Of a stretch of 64,000 bases of DNA, positions 16,196-25,383 are shown in pieces. A program made the translations under genes and the position numbers. Numbering within the stretch: position 1 is the stretch's first letter; every line of letters starts with the position of its first letter. The stretch is from Marinococcus halophilus (GTDB taxonomy: Bacteria > Bacillota > Bacilli > Bacillales > Marinococcaceae), in contig NZ_NPFA01000014.1 in assembly GCF_002265875.1 (NCBI RefSeq), positions 1 through 64,000 of the forward strand. Reading direction: 5' to 3'. Under the pieces are notes generated by a model that was given only the letters and a program-made list of their open reading frames with translations, was not told the origin of the DNA and did not search any database.

Positions 16196-17755
16196 TTATT
16201 CTCTTACATTGTGAATCCATGCTTTGTCCTGATCCATCATTTTCTTCGCCGCCGCAATCGTCAGGAACTGGATGACGATTATTGGCAGCCCCATCAGGCC
16301 TGAAAGAACTTCGAGCGGAGGAAGGCCTCCAATTCTCATTAAGATCAAAGCGAGCGTGGTAATGATGACAGCGACCACAATACGCAGGAATTTAGAAGGT
16401 TCGTTTTTACTCATATTTTCGGTGCTTGCATATGCTGAAATAGTATACGTCGTAGAATCAAGTGTCGTAGTTAAGAAGATCAACGCGACAACCATAAAGA
16501 TGATCAATGCAAGACCAGAGAGCGGCAGCGTAGTTAAAATTGCCGGTATAGCTGCCATATTCCCCTGGTTTTCCACGATGCTCAGTACGTCAAGGTTCCC
16601 GTTTAAAAACCTGTCTACGCCGAGTCCGCCGAGAACTCCTGTAGCTACCCAGGAGATAATTGTTGGTGCCGCCAGGTACGTCATAATCATTTCTTTTACA
16701 GTACGCCCCCGGGAGATTTTCGCGGCGAATACGCTGTGCAGCATCGCCCATGTAGCGTTATAAGCGAACCAGAATACGGTATTGCTCTTTATATAGCTGC
16801 CCTCGCCGGAAGAAAGAGCTTCAGTGTAAAAGGAAATGTTAATATAGTTGGTCATAAGAAAGCCGAGACTGCCGGTGAAATAATTCAAAATAAATATCCC
16901 GGGGCCGGCTATCATAATAAATAGAGCGAAAATCCCCGCCAGGTACATGTTAAACGTACTAAGGCGTTTGATGCCCCTTTCAATCCCGAGATAGGCGCTT
17001 AGGGAAAACATGAATACCCAAACGAGCGTTACGGCCAGCGTAAGGCCAAAGCTTATTTCTATGCCAAGCAGCTCTGCCAGATTGTTAGTAATAATCGGGG
17101 AGCCGAGCCCGAGTGTCACGGCAGCGCCTGCAAGAATACTGATCAGGAAAATAACATCTAAGAACTTACCGCCAAGCCCGTCAGTAAACCGATCACCAAA
17201 AAGCACGCGGCACGCTTCAGAAATACGCATTAACGGTCGCTTACGCACATGAAGAATGTAGGCCATTGCCGGGGCCGCCATAACGAAAATAGCAAATGTC
17301 TGAAAGCTCCAAAGGAACATGCTGTAAGAGTTTCCCCACATAAGGGCCTGGGTGGAACCGGCTTCCACCCCGGTTGGAGGATCGCTTGCTACGGAGGTCC
17401 ACTGCACCATTCCGGTACGCATAATAGTGGAGCCGAGCCCCATAGCAATCAGGATCGACGCATATTCAAATAATGAAAAACGCGGTTTTTCCAACGGGTC
17501 CCCCAATACAACTTTTCCGTATTTGGAAAAAGAAAAATAAAGCCCGGCAGCAAGGAGTATTAAGCCATACCAGAGATATCCCCATGTAAATACTTCCACA
17601 ATGGAATCAAAAATCCCATTTAAAACTTCCATGCTGCGTGTCTCATACAAAGCAAGCGGTATACAGATTGCGACAATGATTAAAAGTGCCGGTACAAAAA
17701 TGCGGTAATCAATCAGCTTTAATTTCGACTGCTGATCGTTATTCTGTTCACTCAT
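16196..17755 (-). CDS. BCCT family betaine/carnitine/choline transporter
   Basis: A 519-residue permease of the betaine-choline-carnitine family with about 12 transmembrane spans. The conserved region around the substrate site is visible as NTVFWFAYNATWAMLHSVFAAKISRGRTVKE (positions about 322-352, given here only as the family region), and GLGSTIMRTG is near the start of the core. It imports quaternary ammonium compounds, often with sodium, for osmoprotection or catabolism. The long cytoplasmic osmosensing tail seen in OpuD/BetP is lacking, as the protein ends shortly after the last span. The downstream acetamidase may act on a related nitrogen compound; that link is speculative because a terminator separates them. 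Confidence 0.86.
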   Translation of the reverse strand: MSEQNNDQQSKLKLIDYRIFVPALLIIVAICIPLALYETRSMEVLNGIFDSIVEVFTWGYLWYGLILLAAGLYFSFSKYGKVVLGDPLEKPRFSLFEYASILIAMGLGSTIMRTGMVQWTSVASDPPTGVEAGSTQALMWGNSYSMFLWSFQTFAIFVMAAPAMAYILHVRKRPLMRISEACRVLFGDRFTDGLGGKFLDVIFLISILAGAAVTLGLGSPIITNNLAELLGIEISFGLTLAVTLVWVFMFSLSAYLGIERGIKRLSTFNMYLAGIFALFIMIAGPGIFILNYFTGSLGFLMTNYINISFYTEALSSGEGSYIKSNTVFWFAYNATWAMLHSVFAAKISRGRTVKEMIMTYLAAPTIISWVATGVLGGLGVDRFLNGNLDVLSIVENQGNMAAIPAILTTLPLSGLALIIFMVVALIFLTTTLDSTTYTISAYASTENMSKNEPSKFLRIVVAVIITTLALILMRIGGLPPLEVLSGLMGLPIIVIQFLTIAAAKKMMDQDKAWIHNVRE

Positions 17756-17944
17756 TGATATCCCCCTTTTTATTTTGTCTTTTCATGATGGCTGTGAATA
17801 ATGAAGAAATGCAGGAAACAACAAGCAGGTAATCACATTAAATCCATATGAAAAATATCAATAATCCTCTCCTTCCTCAAAAAAGAGCCGAATAAACTAA
17901 AAGATGAATATTATTTACCCATTTACGTTTCAAAAAAAGCTATT

Positions 17945-17974
17945 AAAAAAAGCAGCGCCGGCACGGACACTGCT
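17945..17974 (-). terminator. terminator after the small membrane protein gene
   Basis: On the minus strand AGCAGTGTC pairs with GGCGCTGCT (9 bp including G-T pairs), followed by seven T residues. Confidence 0.65.
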
Positions 17975-17986
17975 GAAAAAATATAT

Positions 17987-18253
17987 TTAAATTGACCCGA
18001 GGAGGAAAAGCAGCGCGGTCACGCACGAAGTATTTATTACAACGAGAAGCACCTTCCGCCATCTTTTATAAAATACTTGTTCATAGTAAAAATAATGAAT
18101 GACAAACACACTGACAAAAGAAACATATACAGGAACATGGAGCATTCCTGCAAGCGCAAAGAAGCACCCGGCCGACAGCAGCAGTGCCGGGAATTCCACC
18201 GTCGCTGCCGCTATCAGCCACGGCAGATTCATCTTTGTATTCACGGTCATCAT
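17987..18253 (-). CDS. small membrane protein, unknown
   Basis: An 88-residue protein with three likely transmembrane helices: about 12-33, 38-55 and 68-86. The middle loop has a Tyr/Arg-rich segment (HYFYYEQVFYKRWRK). No family is recognised. The ribosome site is weak, so the start could be the second ATG or the ATG before NLPW. A terminator follows, consistent with a single-gene transcript. It lies upstream of the BCCT gene on the same strand, about 230 bp away, and may be independent of it. Confidence 0.55.
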   Translation of the reverse strand: MMTVNTKMNLPWLIAAATVEFPALLLSAGCFFALAGMLHVPVYVSFVSVFVIHYFYYEQVFYKRWRKVLLVVINTSCVTALLFLLGSI

Positions 18254-18457
18254 CCGTTCTGATTATTTTTATTTTATTGTAAAGCAGGAAGCGTAAAAGG
18301 AGGATAGGGCCATATATATAATTTTTTTACTGGAGAGTCCGGTGCAGTCGGCAGTTGATGAAAAAGTAAAGCATTTCTAAGTCTGCAGTCCTGCTTTAAA
18401 GACTCCTATCAGGGGAATATAAATAAGAAGAAATCAAAATAAAAGGAGCGAATATCC

Positions 18458-18856
18458 ATGGCGTCCATTAAACCTTTTCTTATGTTTCAGGGAAACGCAG
18501 AAGAAGCACTTAATTATTATGCAAGCCTGCTTGACGAGGCAAAAATTGTGAGTCTGAGCCGGTACGGTCCGCATGAATCCGGTGATGAGGGAGACGTTAT
18601 GCAGGCAGTGCTATCCCTGCAGGGACAGGAGTTCATATGCATGGACAGCAACGTAAAGCATGATTTTACCTTTACGCCTTCTTTTTCGTTGTTTGTCAAC
18701 TGTGACTCTGACCAGGAGATTGAGTACTTGTACAATCACCTTTCTGATGGTGGTAAAAAGCTGATGGCCTTAAAGGATTACGGGTTCAGCAAACGCTTCG
18801 CCTGGATCCAGGATAAATTTAATGTTTCGTGGCAGCTGAATTTGCCCTCTAATTAA
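18458..18856 (+). CDS. VOC family protein (PhnB-like glyoxalase fold)
   Basis: A 132-residue protein of the PhnB / 3-demethylubiquinone-like branch of the vicinal oxygen chelate superfamily. It shows the usual opening (KPFLMFQGNAEEALNYYASLL), a SLSRYG turn, EFICMDS in the middle, and the ending YGFSKRFAWIQDKFNVSWQL, which matches the conserved D.FGV.W.L pattern. Metal-dependent enzymes and binding proteins both occur here, and the actual reaction is unknown. The AAAAGGAGCG site fixes the start. The gene is monocistronic. Confidence 0.82.
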   Translation: MASIKPFLMFQGNAEEALNYYASLLDEAKIVSLSRYGPHESGDEGDVMQAVLSLQGQEFICMDSNVKHDFTFTPSFSLFVNCDSDQEIEYLYNHLSDGGKKLMALKDYGFSKRFAWIQDKFNVSWQLNLPSN

Positions 18857-19057
18857 TAGTCCCTGGTTTCATTTAAAATTATTCGGATGAAAGCCCTCTA
18901 TTCTGTTTTTCATTTATTAATTGTAGATAGATACAGGACCCGTTATAATAGTAATAATCGAATGAATCAATAATCTTGCCATTTTTTGAAAGCGCATACA
19001 ATTAATGTTTATTATAATACAGCTTACGTTACCAGCAGAAAGCAGGAGATTCGAAAA

Positions 19058-19999
19058 ATGAAGGAAAAAATTCAGAGTGAATTGCATGCGGTATTGGATG
19101 AGCTGTCGGAAATGAAATTTTCTACCCGGGAAGAAATCAGAAATAGTCGTGCTTTAACCAAGCAGGCGTTTAAAGGAGAAACTCCTATCAGCCGCAGTAA
19201 AGTAAGAGTCACAGATAAACACATCCCGGGCCAGGAAGAGGGGCAGAACATACGCATTCGTATATACGAGCCGGTGATGCCGGTGAAAACAATCTCTCCG
19301 GGCTTGTACTGGATTCATGGAGGCGGCTATTTGAGCGGCACGCCGGAGATGAATGATGACTTGTGCGAAAGGTTTGTACTTGAGGCAGGGTGTGTGGTTA
19401 TATCTATAGCCTACCGGCTAGCGCCGGAACATCCATTTCCAGCCGGGGTAGAGGACTGCTATACAGGACTTAAATGGGTGTCGGATCATGCCGGGGAGCT
19501 TGGCCTGGACCCGGAAAGAATCGGAGTAGCCGGGCACAGCGCCGGCGGTGGCCTGACAGCAGCTGTATGCTTGATGGCAAGAGACAGGGGCGGGCCGAAA
19601 ATAGCTTTCCAAATGCCCCTGTGCCCGATGTTAGATTATCGAAATATTACTACTTCAAGTCAGGAAATTACGGATACAAGAGTATGGAACTATTACTCGA
19701 ATCAGGCAGCCTGGGAGGCTTATCTGGCTGGTCAAACCGAAGATGTTTCCGTCTATGCTTCTCCCGCTTCAGCAGAAGATTTTACCGGGCTTCCGGCTGC
19801 TTATACTATGGTAGGGGGAGCAGACCCATTTCGGGATGAAACGATCGAATATATCTCGAGGCTAAGCCAGGCTGGTGTGCATGCAGAATTTCATCTGTAT
19901 CCGGGATGCTTTCATGGATTTGAAGGCATTGCCCCGCAGGCAGAAGTCAGTCAGCGGGCAGTTAGAGGATATATAGATGCTTTAAAGAGAAACCTATGA
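19058..19999 (+). CDS. alpha/beta hydrolase, hormone-sensitive lipase family esterase
   Basis: A 313-residue esterase. The oxyanion-hole motif is WIHGGGY (about 86-91), the nucleophile elbow is GHSAGGG with Ser161, the acid is in GGADPFRDE (near 254-262), and the His is in YPGCFHGFEG near the C-terminus. These are the marks of the bacterial HSL (type IV) family acting on short-chain esters. An in-frame ATG 24 codons upstream has no ribosome site, while AGCAGGAGA precedes the chosen start. The gene stands alone and is followed by a terminator. Confidence 0.85.
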   Translation: MKEKIQSELHAVLDELSEMKFSTREEIRNSRALTKQAFKGETPISRSKVRVTDKHIPGQEEGQNIRIRIYEPVMPVKTISPGLYWIHGGGYLSGTPEMNDDLCERFVLEAGCVVISIAYRLAPEHPFPAGVEDCYTGLKWVSDHAGELGLDPERIGVAGHSAGGGLTAAVCLMARDRGGPKIAFQMPLCPMLDYRNITTSSQEITDTRVWNYYSNQAAWEAYLAGQTEDVSVYASPASAEDFTGLPAAYTMVGGADPFRDETIEYISRLSQAGVHAEFHLYPGCFHGFEGIAPQAEVSQRAVRGYIDALKRNL

Positions 20000-20029
20000 G
20001 CAATCTGTATTTTATAAACACTCCAGGCA

Positions 20030-20062
20030 AGGCCCCCTGAAATTCCAAGGGGGCTTTGTTGT
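20030..20062 (+). terminator. terminator after the esterase gene
   Basis: GCCCCCT pairs with AGGGGGC around a 9-nt loop and is followed by TTTGTTGT. Confidence 0.7.
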
Positions 20063-20234
20063 GCATGCAGCATCTTATAATAACGACTGTAATCTCACCT
20101 TTAAAATTAGTTCCTTTGTAGAAGGTTAAAATAGGGTTGTAAAGGTAATGATACAACTAACGAAAGAAAACAGATAAATGGAAAGGACAATCCGGCGCGG
20201 TGAAAAAACACTCATCTATAAGGAGAGGTTAATC

Positions 20235-20552
20235 GTGTTAGTTCTTCCTGGACGAATAGTAAATATCCGTATCCCATTAGACGGTCAGGCTTCAGGAGAA
20301 AAAGAGGATGGAAAATACACCTTTGGGTTTCAATTTCCACAATGGCAGGGTAAAGGACGGTATGCTAACGGGGTGAAGAAACGGGCACGCATGATTTTTT
20401 ATGCAAAAGATGAAGAGGGCCGATTAATATTTCAATATCCCATCACAGAAATTCAGCGGCAGGATCATTGCGTAATTTCTACAAGGTATGAAAAGCGTAT
20501 TCCAGGAGAATTCCAAAAAGAAATCCGGCAGATTATTATCCATTTTGTCTAA
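20235..20552 (+). CDS. 105-residue protein of unknown function
   Basis: I choose the GTG at 20235 because AAGGAGAGG precedes it at ideal distance; an in-frame ATG 19 codons upstream lacks a site. The product is soluble, basic and probably rich in beta strands (VLVLPGRIVNIRIPLDG, YTFGFQFPQW, RMIFYAKDEEGRLIFQYP). No known motif is seen. It lies 50 bp before the acidic repeat protein on the same strand with no terminator in between, so the two may be expressed together. A basic protein next to an extremely acidic one could point to interaction, but that is only a suggestion. Confidence 0.55.
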   Translation: MLVLPGRIVNIRIPLDGQASGEKEDGKYTFGFQFPQWQGKGRYANGVKKRARMIFYAKDEEGRLIFQYPITEIQRQDHCVISTRYEKRIPGEFQKEIRQIIIHFV

Positions 20553-20602
20553 TAAAAACAATAATATATTCTCGAGCGGGAGAAGTGAAAAGAGGGATTG
20601 CA

Positions 20603-21667
20603 TTGGCTAAAAAGGAACAATCATCAGAGGAGCAGGCAAATGTTGTCATCACGAATGAGGACGGAGAAGATGAAGAAGTAGATCTTTATATGATGAGCGT
20701 AAAAGATATTAAGGCTCTCGCCGAAGAGAGCGGTCTCGAATTATCTTCTACTAAAAAACAAGACATGATTAATGAAATCATGAACGAAGTAGAAAGTGAA
20801 GATAACGAAGAAGATCAAGGCTCAGAGGACGAAGAAAGCGAAAGAGCCCAGGACCAGAAAGAAGAAAATGACGAAGAGCTTCCTGAACAAGAGGAACAGG
20901 AAGAGCCGAGCAGCGAAGATGACGAAGAGGATTCCTCATTAGAAGAAGCGGAAGAACAGGCAAACGTTGTTATTACAAATGAAGATGGCGAAGATGAAGA
21001 AATTGATTTATATATGCAGAGTATAGAAGATATTCAGGCTCTTGCTGAAGAGAGCGGCCTTAAGCTCTCTTCAACAGATAAAAAAGGAATGATCGATGAA
21101 ATAATGGCCGAGGTTGAGAGCGGTGGTGACGGAGAAGCGCCCCAGGAAAATATAGACGGGGACTCTGAAAAACAAGAGCAGGAAACAGCAGGCGGTGAGG
21201 AAGATACGGATGAAGATTCTTCAGAAGCAGACAATAGTGAAGAAGAAACCTCAGATGAAGAAGAACAGGAAGAGCCTGCTGCAGAAGACGAGCAAGCAGA
21301 AGACAAAGAAGACGCAGACTCTTCGCAGGAGCAGAAGAGTTCGTCAGAAGACCATGAAGAGGAAACAGAAGAAAACAGTGGTGAAGTGGAACAGAAAGAA
21401 CCAGCAGCCGAAGAAGACACAGCAGAAGAAGGGTATTCGTTTATTTCCGAAGAAGCAACCAGCCAGCTCCTCGAAGATGTAAAGCATTCACTGATCGACG
21501 AATTAAAAGGTGATTTATATGAAGACGTTAAGCAGGAACTCGTCCAACAGCTGCGTAATGAGCTGGCCGGTGATTCTGAAAGTGATCTGTTGAATGAAAT
21601 TAAGTCCGAGGTTATGGAAAGCGTTAAAAAAGACTTAAACAGCGCACTTGCAAAAGATGAATCATAA
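20603..21667 (+). CDS. highly acidic two-repeat protein with SAP/Rho-N-like modules
   Basis: A 354-residue protein dominated by Glu and Asp. Two copies of a 57-residue module occur at about 9-65 and 117-173, each starting EEQANVVITNEDGEDEE and continuing to a helical part (DIKALAEESGLELSSTKK, then a Met/Ile/Glu helix). The helical part looks like the helix-turn-helix of SAP or Rho N-terminal domains. The repeats are joined by acidic low-complexity linkers (66-116 and 174 to about 280). The last 70 residues form amphipathic helices (LLEDVKHSLIDELKGDLYEDV and similar). The start is taken as TTG with AGAGGG 6 bases upstream; GTG 18 bases earlier is the alternative. Function unknown; a nucleic-acid mimic or scaffold is possible. 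Confidence 0.7.
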   Translation: MAKKEQSSEEQANVVITNEDGEDEEVDLYMMSVKDIKALAEESGLELSSTKKQDMINEIMNEVESEDNEEDQGSEDEESERAQDQKEENDEELPEQEEQEEPSSEDDEEDSSLEEAEEQANVVITNEDGEDEEIDLYMQSIEDIQALAEESGLKLSSTDKKGMIDEIMAEVESGGDGEAPQENIDGDSEKQEQETAGGEEDTDEDSSEADNSEEETSDEEEQEEPAAEDEQAEDKEDADSSQEQKSSSEDHEEETEENSGEVEQKEPAAEEDTAEEGYSFISEEATSQLLEDVKHSLIDELKGDLYEDVKQELVQQLRNELAGDSESDLLNEIKSEVMESVKKDLNSALAKDES

Positions 21668-21668
21668 A

Positions 21669-21694
21669 AAAAGGCCCGCCCGGGTCTTTTTTTT
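21669..21694 (+). terminator. terminator after the acidic repeat protein gene
   Basis: AAGGCCCG pairs with CGGGTCTT around a tiny loop, followed by a run of eight T. Confidence 0.7.
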
Positions 21695-21834
21695 ATGCTT
21701 GTACTCGGGGAGAGATCTCTTCGATGTTTAATATGCCCGGCTAAAAGGAAAAGCTTAAATTGTAGTTAAAATAGATGTTCATTAATCATACCAGACATCT
21801 TCGTTTAGCTTAAAACAACAGGGAGGCTTAACTA

Positions 21835-23007
21835 ATGAGCAGATTTACGATTCCAAGAGACATCTATTTTGAAGATAATGCGCTTGAAGTGCTGCGTACA
21901 TTTGAAGGAAAAAAAGCCACGCTCGTTATTGGCGGCGGCTCAGTGAAAAAGAACGGTAATTTAACCCGCATCCAGGAGCATCTTGCTGCAGCAGGAATTG
22001 AAACTGAAGTTCTGGAAGGGTATAATACTGAACCAACTGCAAAAATGGTCAAAGAAGGAGCAGAAGAAATGCGTTCCTTTGCACCTGACTGGATTGTAGG
22101 CATCGGTGGTGGTTCCGCAATGGACGCTGCTAAAGCGATGTGGCTTTTTTATGAGCATCCTGAGCTTTCCTTTGAGGATGCAACGAAGCCTTTTGAATTG
22201 CCTCGTCTCCGCCAAAAGGCGAAATTTGCCGGCATTCCTACGACAAGCGGCAGCGGTTCTGAAGTGTCCAACCTTTCAGTAGTGGCGGACGAAACAACAA
22301 ACGTCAAGTATCCACTTGCAGACTTTGGTCTGACACCGGACATTGCTATTATTGACCCGGTCATGGTGGAAGATCTGCCGAAGCATATTGCCGCTTACAC
22401 CGGTATGGATGCTTTCACCCATACTATCGAATCATATGTAGCTAAGCCGCGTACGTTATATACTAACATTCTTGCTCTCGGCGGAGCCGAAGTGATTAAA
22501 GATAATTTGAAAGCATCGTATAACGGCGACCATGAAGCCGGAAAGCAGATGCACAGCATTCAGGCGATGGCCGGGATGGCGTTTGCGAATGCGGTACTTG
22601 GCAATGTGCATAGTCTTGCCCATAAAAGCGGTCCTACGTTTGATATTCCCCACGGCTATGCTAATGCAATTTATCTCCCGTATGTCATTGAGTTCAACCG
22701 TGCAGTGGTAGAAGACCGCTATGCAGAAATTGCGCGTCGCCTGCATTTAAAAGGGCAGACAGACAAAGAATTGACAGATTCGCTTGTAGAGTATATTTTT
22801 GAACTCAACAAAGATTTAGGACTAGCTGTTACGCTTGAAGAATACGGTGTTCCTGAAAAGGATTTCGAAGAGCATCTGGATACCATGGCTCAAAATGCAC
22901 TAAGCGATCCGTGTACCGGCACCAATCCACGGGAAACATCCTTCGAACAGATGAAGGACTTGTTTAAGGCTTCGTATTACGGAAAAGAAGCTCTGGTAAA
23001 AGGCTGA
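21835..23007 (+). CDS. iron-containing alcohol dehydrogenase
   Basis: A 390-residue type III dehydrogenase. The NAD(P)-binding region has IGGGS (32-36) and GIGGGSAMDAAKAM (89-102). The metal ligands expected for this family are all present: D192 and H196 in MDAFTHTIES, H259 in GNVHSLAH and H273 in DIPHGYAN. The enzyme likely reduces aldehydes or oxidises primary alcohols or diols with iron or another divalent metal. The substrate cannot be read out. It is monocistronic with AGGGAGG upstream and a terminator behind. Confidence 0.88.
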   Translation: MSRFTIPRDIYFEDNALEVLRTFEGKKATLVIGGGSVKKNGNLTRIQEHLAAAGIETEVLEGYNTEPTAKMVKEGAEEMRSFAPDWIVGIGGGSAMDAAKAMWLFYEHPELSFEDATKPFELPRLRQKAKFAGIPTTSGSGSEVSNLSVVADETTNVKYPLADFGLTPDIAIIDPVMVEDLPKHIAAYTGMDAFTHTIESYVAKPRTLYTNILALGGAEVIKDNLKASYNGDHEAGKQMHSIQAMAGMAFANAVLGNVHSLAHKSGPTFDIPHGYANAIYLPYVIEFNRAVVEDRYAEIARRLHLKGQTDKELTDSLVEYIFELNKDLGLAVTLEEYGVPEKDFEEHLDTMAQNALSDPCTGTNPRETSFEQMKDLFKASYYGKEALVKG

Positions 23008-23033
23008 GTATAAAAGGAAAAAAGGTGAACCGG

Positions 23034-23062
23034 AAACCCCGATTGCTTCGGGGTTTTTTTCC
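23034..23062 (+). terminator. terminator after the iron ADH gene
   Basis: AACCCCG pairs with CGGGGTT, loop of seven, followed by a T run. Confidence 0.8.
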
Positions 23063-23109
23063 TTTGGTACTGATCCTGTAGCAGAGATTAGGAGAAGGAG
23101 AGATGTGTT

Positions 23110-23949
23110 ATGCCGAAAGAACAAAAGCTCGGGGCAGCCGACCGGCAGTATAAAGAACCTCCCGAGGTGGTACAGTCGTTTGGGGAAAATGGGCGTAACC
23201 ACTTAAGTAAGGAATTCAAAGCACAATTTCTGCTGGCTATACTGGCGGGATCATTTATGACCTTCGGAGCTGTTTTTTCGATTCTCCTTGCAACAGGCGT
23301 AGAAGCGAAAGGGCTATACTATCTATTGTCAGGGCTTGGTTTTACAGCGGCTTATGTCATGGTATTTCTATCTGGCGCTGTATTATTTACAGAGATCAAT
23401 ATTCTGCTGCCAAGCTACTTGTTTCGAAAGCCCAGCGTCTATTTTATGCCGATTGTAAGGTTCTGGCTTGCTACCTATATCGGCAATATTGTTGGCGCTC
23501 TGTTTGTCGGGGTCATCATTCAGCTGTCCGGCTCCTTGACGCCCGAGTTTTACGGGGAGCTGCAAGTATATTTGTCGGATAAAATGAAATTTAAAGAGGC
23601 CGGCGGCATCGGATGGTTCCAGGTCGTGTTATCCGGCATTCTGGCGAACTGGTTAATCGGCATGGCCTCGTTTCTGACTACAGCTGCGAGAGATGTTACA
23701 GGAAAAGTAGTCGCAACCGCTCTTCCGGTCATTTTATTTGTGGCCGGCAATTTTCAGCACAGCGCTGCGAATATGGGATACTTCAGCATGGGCGTATTTG
23801 CAGATACCCAGTATGCCTGGTATGAATACCTGCTATTTAATTTAATCCCTGCAAGCATAGGTAATTTAATCGGCGGTGCTCTCCTTGTTTCTCTATTATT
23901 CTTATTTGCCTACCGGGAAGAGCTTCGCGACGGCGACAGTATTGAATAA
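23110..23949 (+). CDS. formate/nitrite transporter (FNT) family channel
   Basis: A 279-residue membrane protein with six helices. The family motif around the central histidine is present as AGNFQHSAANMGYFSMG (about 214-230), and the pore-loop FLSGAVLFTEINILLPS (about 85-101) matches the other constriction. FNT channels conduct formate, nitrite, hydrosulfide or lactate as pentamers. An N-terminal extension of about 35 polar residues precedes the first span. The GGAGAAGGAGAG site supports the start. It shares a bidirectional terminator with brnQ. Which anion it carries is unknown. Confidence 0.85.
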   Translation: MPKEQKLGAADRQYKEPPEVVQSFGENGRNHLSKEFKAQFLLAILAGSFMTFGAVFSILLATGVEAKGLYYLLSGLGFTAAYVMVFLSGAVLFTEINILLPSYLFRKPSVYFMPIVRFWLATYIGNIVGALFVGVIIQLSGSLTPEFYGELQVYLSDKMKFKEAGGIGWFQVVLSGILANWLIGMASFLTTAARDVTGKVVATALPVILFVAGNFQHSAANMGYFSMGVFADTQYAWYEYLLFNLIPASIGNLIGGALLVSLLFLFAYREELRDGDSIE

Positions 23950-23984
23950 AAAAACTGCTCCTGAAAAGGGGCAGCTTTTTTTAT
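23950..23984. terminator. bidirectional terminator between the FNT gene and brnQ
   Basis: CTGCTCC pairs with GGGGCAG around a short loop, flanked by A residues on one side and T residues on the other, between convergent genes. Confidence 0.8.
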
Positions 23985-23989
23985 GGAAT

Positions 23990-25315
23990 TCACTTTTCGT
24001 TAAAAGAAGCTTTCTGAGAAGAACTGGAGGACATAAGTCTGTCGAGCAGGTATCCGACAGCAGCTCCGATAAGTGCTGGTAACGCCCAGCCAAGCCCCTG
24101 CTCAAAAAATGGAGCGGTCTGAAGAATGCCTGTAACAGCTGGGGCAGAGATGCCGACGTTAGAAAGTCCCTCGTAGAGGGCAAATATTCCTGTGAAAATC
24201 ATAGACAGCTGATACATCAGAGAGCCCTCCCCGATAAGTGGACGAAGAAGCGAAAGCACAATAAGCACAATAGCGAGTGGATAGATGAATACAAGTAAAG
24301 GCACCGCAATGCTCAAAATCAAGGACAATCCTAAATTAGTCACCATCATGCCGATGATGATGAAAAGCACGACAAAGGATTTGTAGGCTATTCGAGGCAT
24401 AACGCTGTGAAAAAACTCGGAGCATGCCGTTATCAGCCCAACACAGGTGGTCAGGCAGGCAAGGAAAACAATTACGCCAAAAAACAAGCTGCCGGAAGGA
24501 CCAAACAGCATGGCTGCGGCGGGTTCAAGAACGCCGGCCCCGTCAGAAATGCCTTCCTGCTGAAACATCCGGGAACCAATCCAGCCAAGCGAAATATAAA
24601 CAACAGAAAGCCCAAGGCCAGCTACTATAGTAGCTGCAGTGGCGCCGGTCATCAGCTCGCGCTTAGAGGAAGCCCCCTGGGCACTCAGGCTGTTAACAAT
24701 AACCATCCCAAAGGCAAGCGCTCCAAGAGCATCCATTGTCAAATATCCCTCAAGAAAGCCTCCGATAAAAGGTGAACTGGTATAAGGAGCATCAACCGTA
24801 GTGGGCTCTGCATCGAAAATAAAAAAAGCCCGAACAAACAAAATGGCTAAAGTTCCAAATAAAATAGGTGTGAGCCATTGACCGAGACGGTCCACAATCT
24901 TTTCAGGATTTAAGCTCAGCAACAGGGTGAGCACGAAAAAAATCACAGAAAAAAGCAAAAGCGTCCACCAGGTGCCAACCCCTGCTGCGGGAACAAAGCC
25001 AATTTCGTAGGCGACGTTTGCGGCTCTTGGAATACCGTACAACGCGCCGATAGATAAATAAATCAACACTGCAAACAACAGTCCGAACACTGGATGGACT
25101 CTGCTTCCGATGCTGATAAGCCCGTGGCGTGCCTGGACAACAGCCAGAATGGCAAGAATCGGAAGGAGTACTCCTGTAAATAGAAAACCAAGGATGGCGG
25201 GAGTGAAATTGCTTCCCGCAGAATAACCGAGAAATGGTGGGAAAATCAAATTGCCCGCTCCAAAAAATAAAGAAAACAGCATAAAACCGATAAACAGAAT
25301 GCGCGACTTTTTCAT
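23990..25315 (-). CDS. brnQ: branched-chain amino acid:cation symporter BrnQ
   Basis: A 441-residue permease with 12 likely spans. The N-terminus FMLFSLFFGAGNLIFPPFLG is the hallmark of the BrnQ (LIV-II) family, which imports leucine, isoleucine and valine with sodium or protons. I choose MKKSRILF as the start because GGAGGTGCT precedes it; the longer frame adds 12 residues without a ribosome site. The transcript probably contains a leader hairpin with a T run about 40 bases before the start codon, so expression may be attenuated. Confidence 0.87.
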   Translation of the reverse strand: MKKSRILFIGFMLFSLFFGAGNLIFPPFLGYSAGSNFTPAILGFLFTGVLLPILAILAVVQARHGLISIGSRVHPVFGLLFAVLIYLSIGALYGIPRAANVAYEIGFVPAAGVGTWWTLLLFSVIFFVLTLLLSLNPEKIVDRLGQWLTPILFGTLAILFVRAFFIFDAEPTTVDAPYTSSPFIGGFLEGYLTMDALGALAFGMVIVNSLSAQGASSKRELMTGATAATIVAGLGLSVVYISLGWIGSRMFQQEGISDGAGVLEPAAAMLFGPSGSLFFGVIVFLACLTTCVGLITACSEFFHSVMPRIAYKSFVVLFIIIGMMVTNLGLSLILSIAVPLLVFIYPLAIVLIVLSLLRPLIGEGSLMYQLSMIFTGIFALYEGLSNVGISAPAVTGILQTAPFFEQGLGWALPALIGAAVGYLLDRLMSSSSSQKASFNEK

Positions 25316-25356
25316 ACCAGCACCTCCTACACGTAAATAATGGCAGAACACAACAC

Positions 25357-25383
25357 AAAAAACCCGTTTCCAAAAAGGAAACG
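25357..25383 (-). promoter_or_regulatory. terminator-like hairpin in the brnQ leader
   Basis: On the minus strand CGTTTCC-TTTTT-GGAAACG is followed by GG and six T, a complete intrinsic terminator, about 42 bases upstream of brnQ. No gene precedes it on this strand, so it lies in the 5' leader. No T-box or other known riboswitch core is seen in 25384-25618; ATGTAACG occurs twice there (near 25469 and 25494). Confidence 0.55.

Noticed and set aside
21034-21420. 128-residue Ser-rich frame opposite the acidic protein gene
   Set aside because: It is the antisense shadow of GAA/GAT-rich codons, has no ribosome site and lies wholly within a real gene.
20603-21420. Direct DNA repeats in the acidic gene as a mobile or CRISPR-like array
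   Set aside because: The repeats are two protein modules with diverged codons and unequal low-complexity linkers, not short uniform repeats with spacers.
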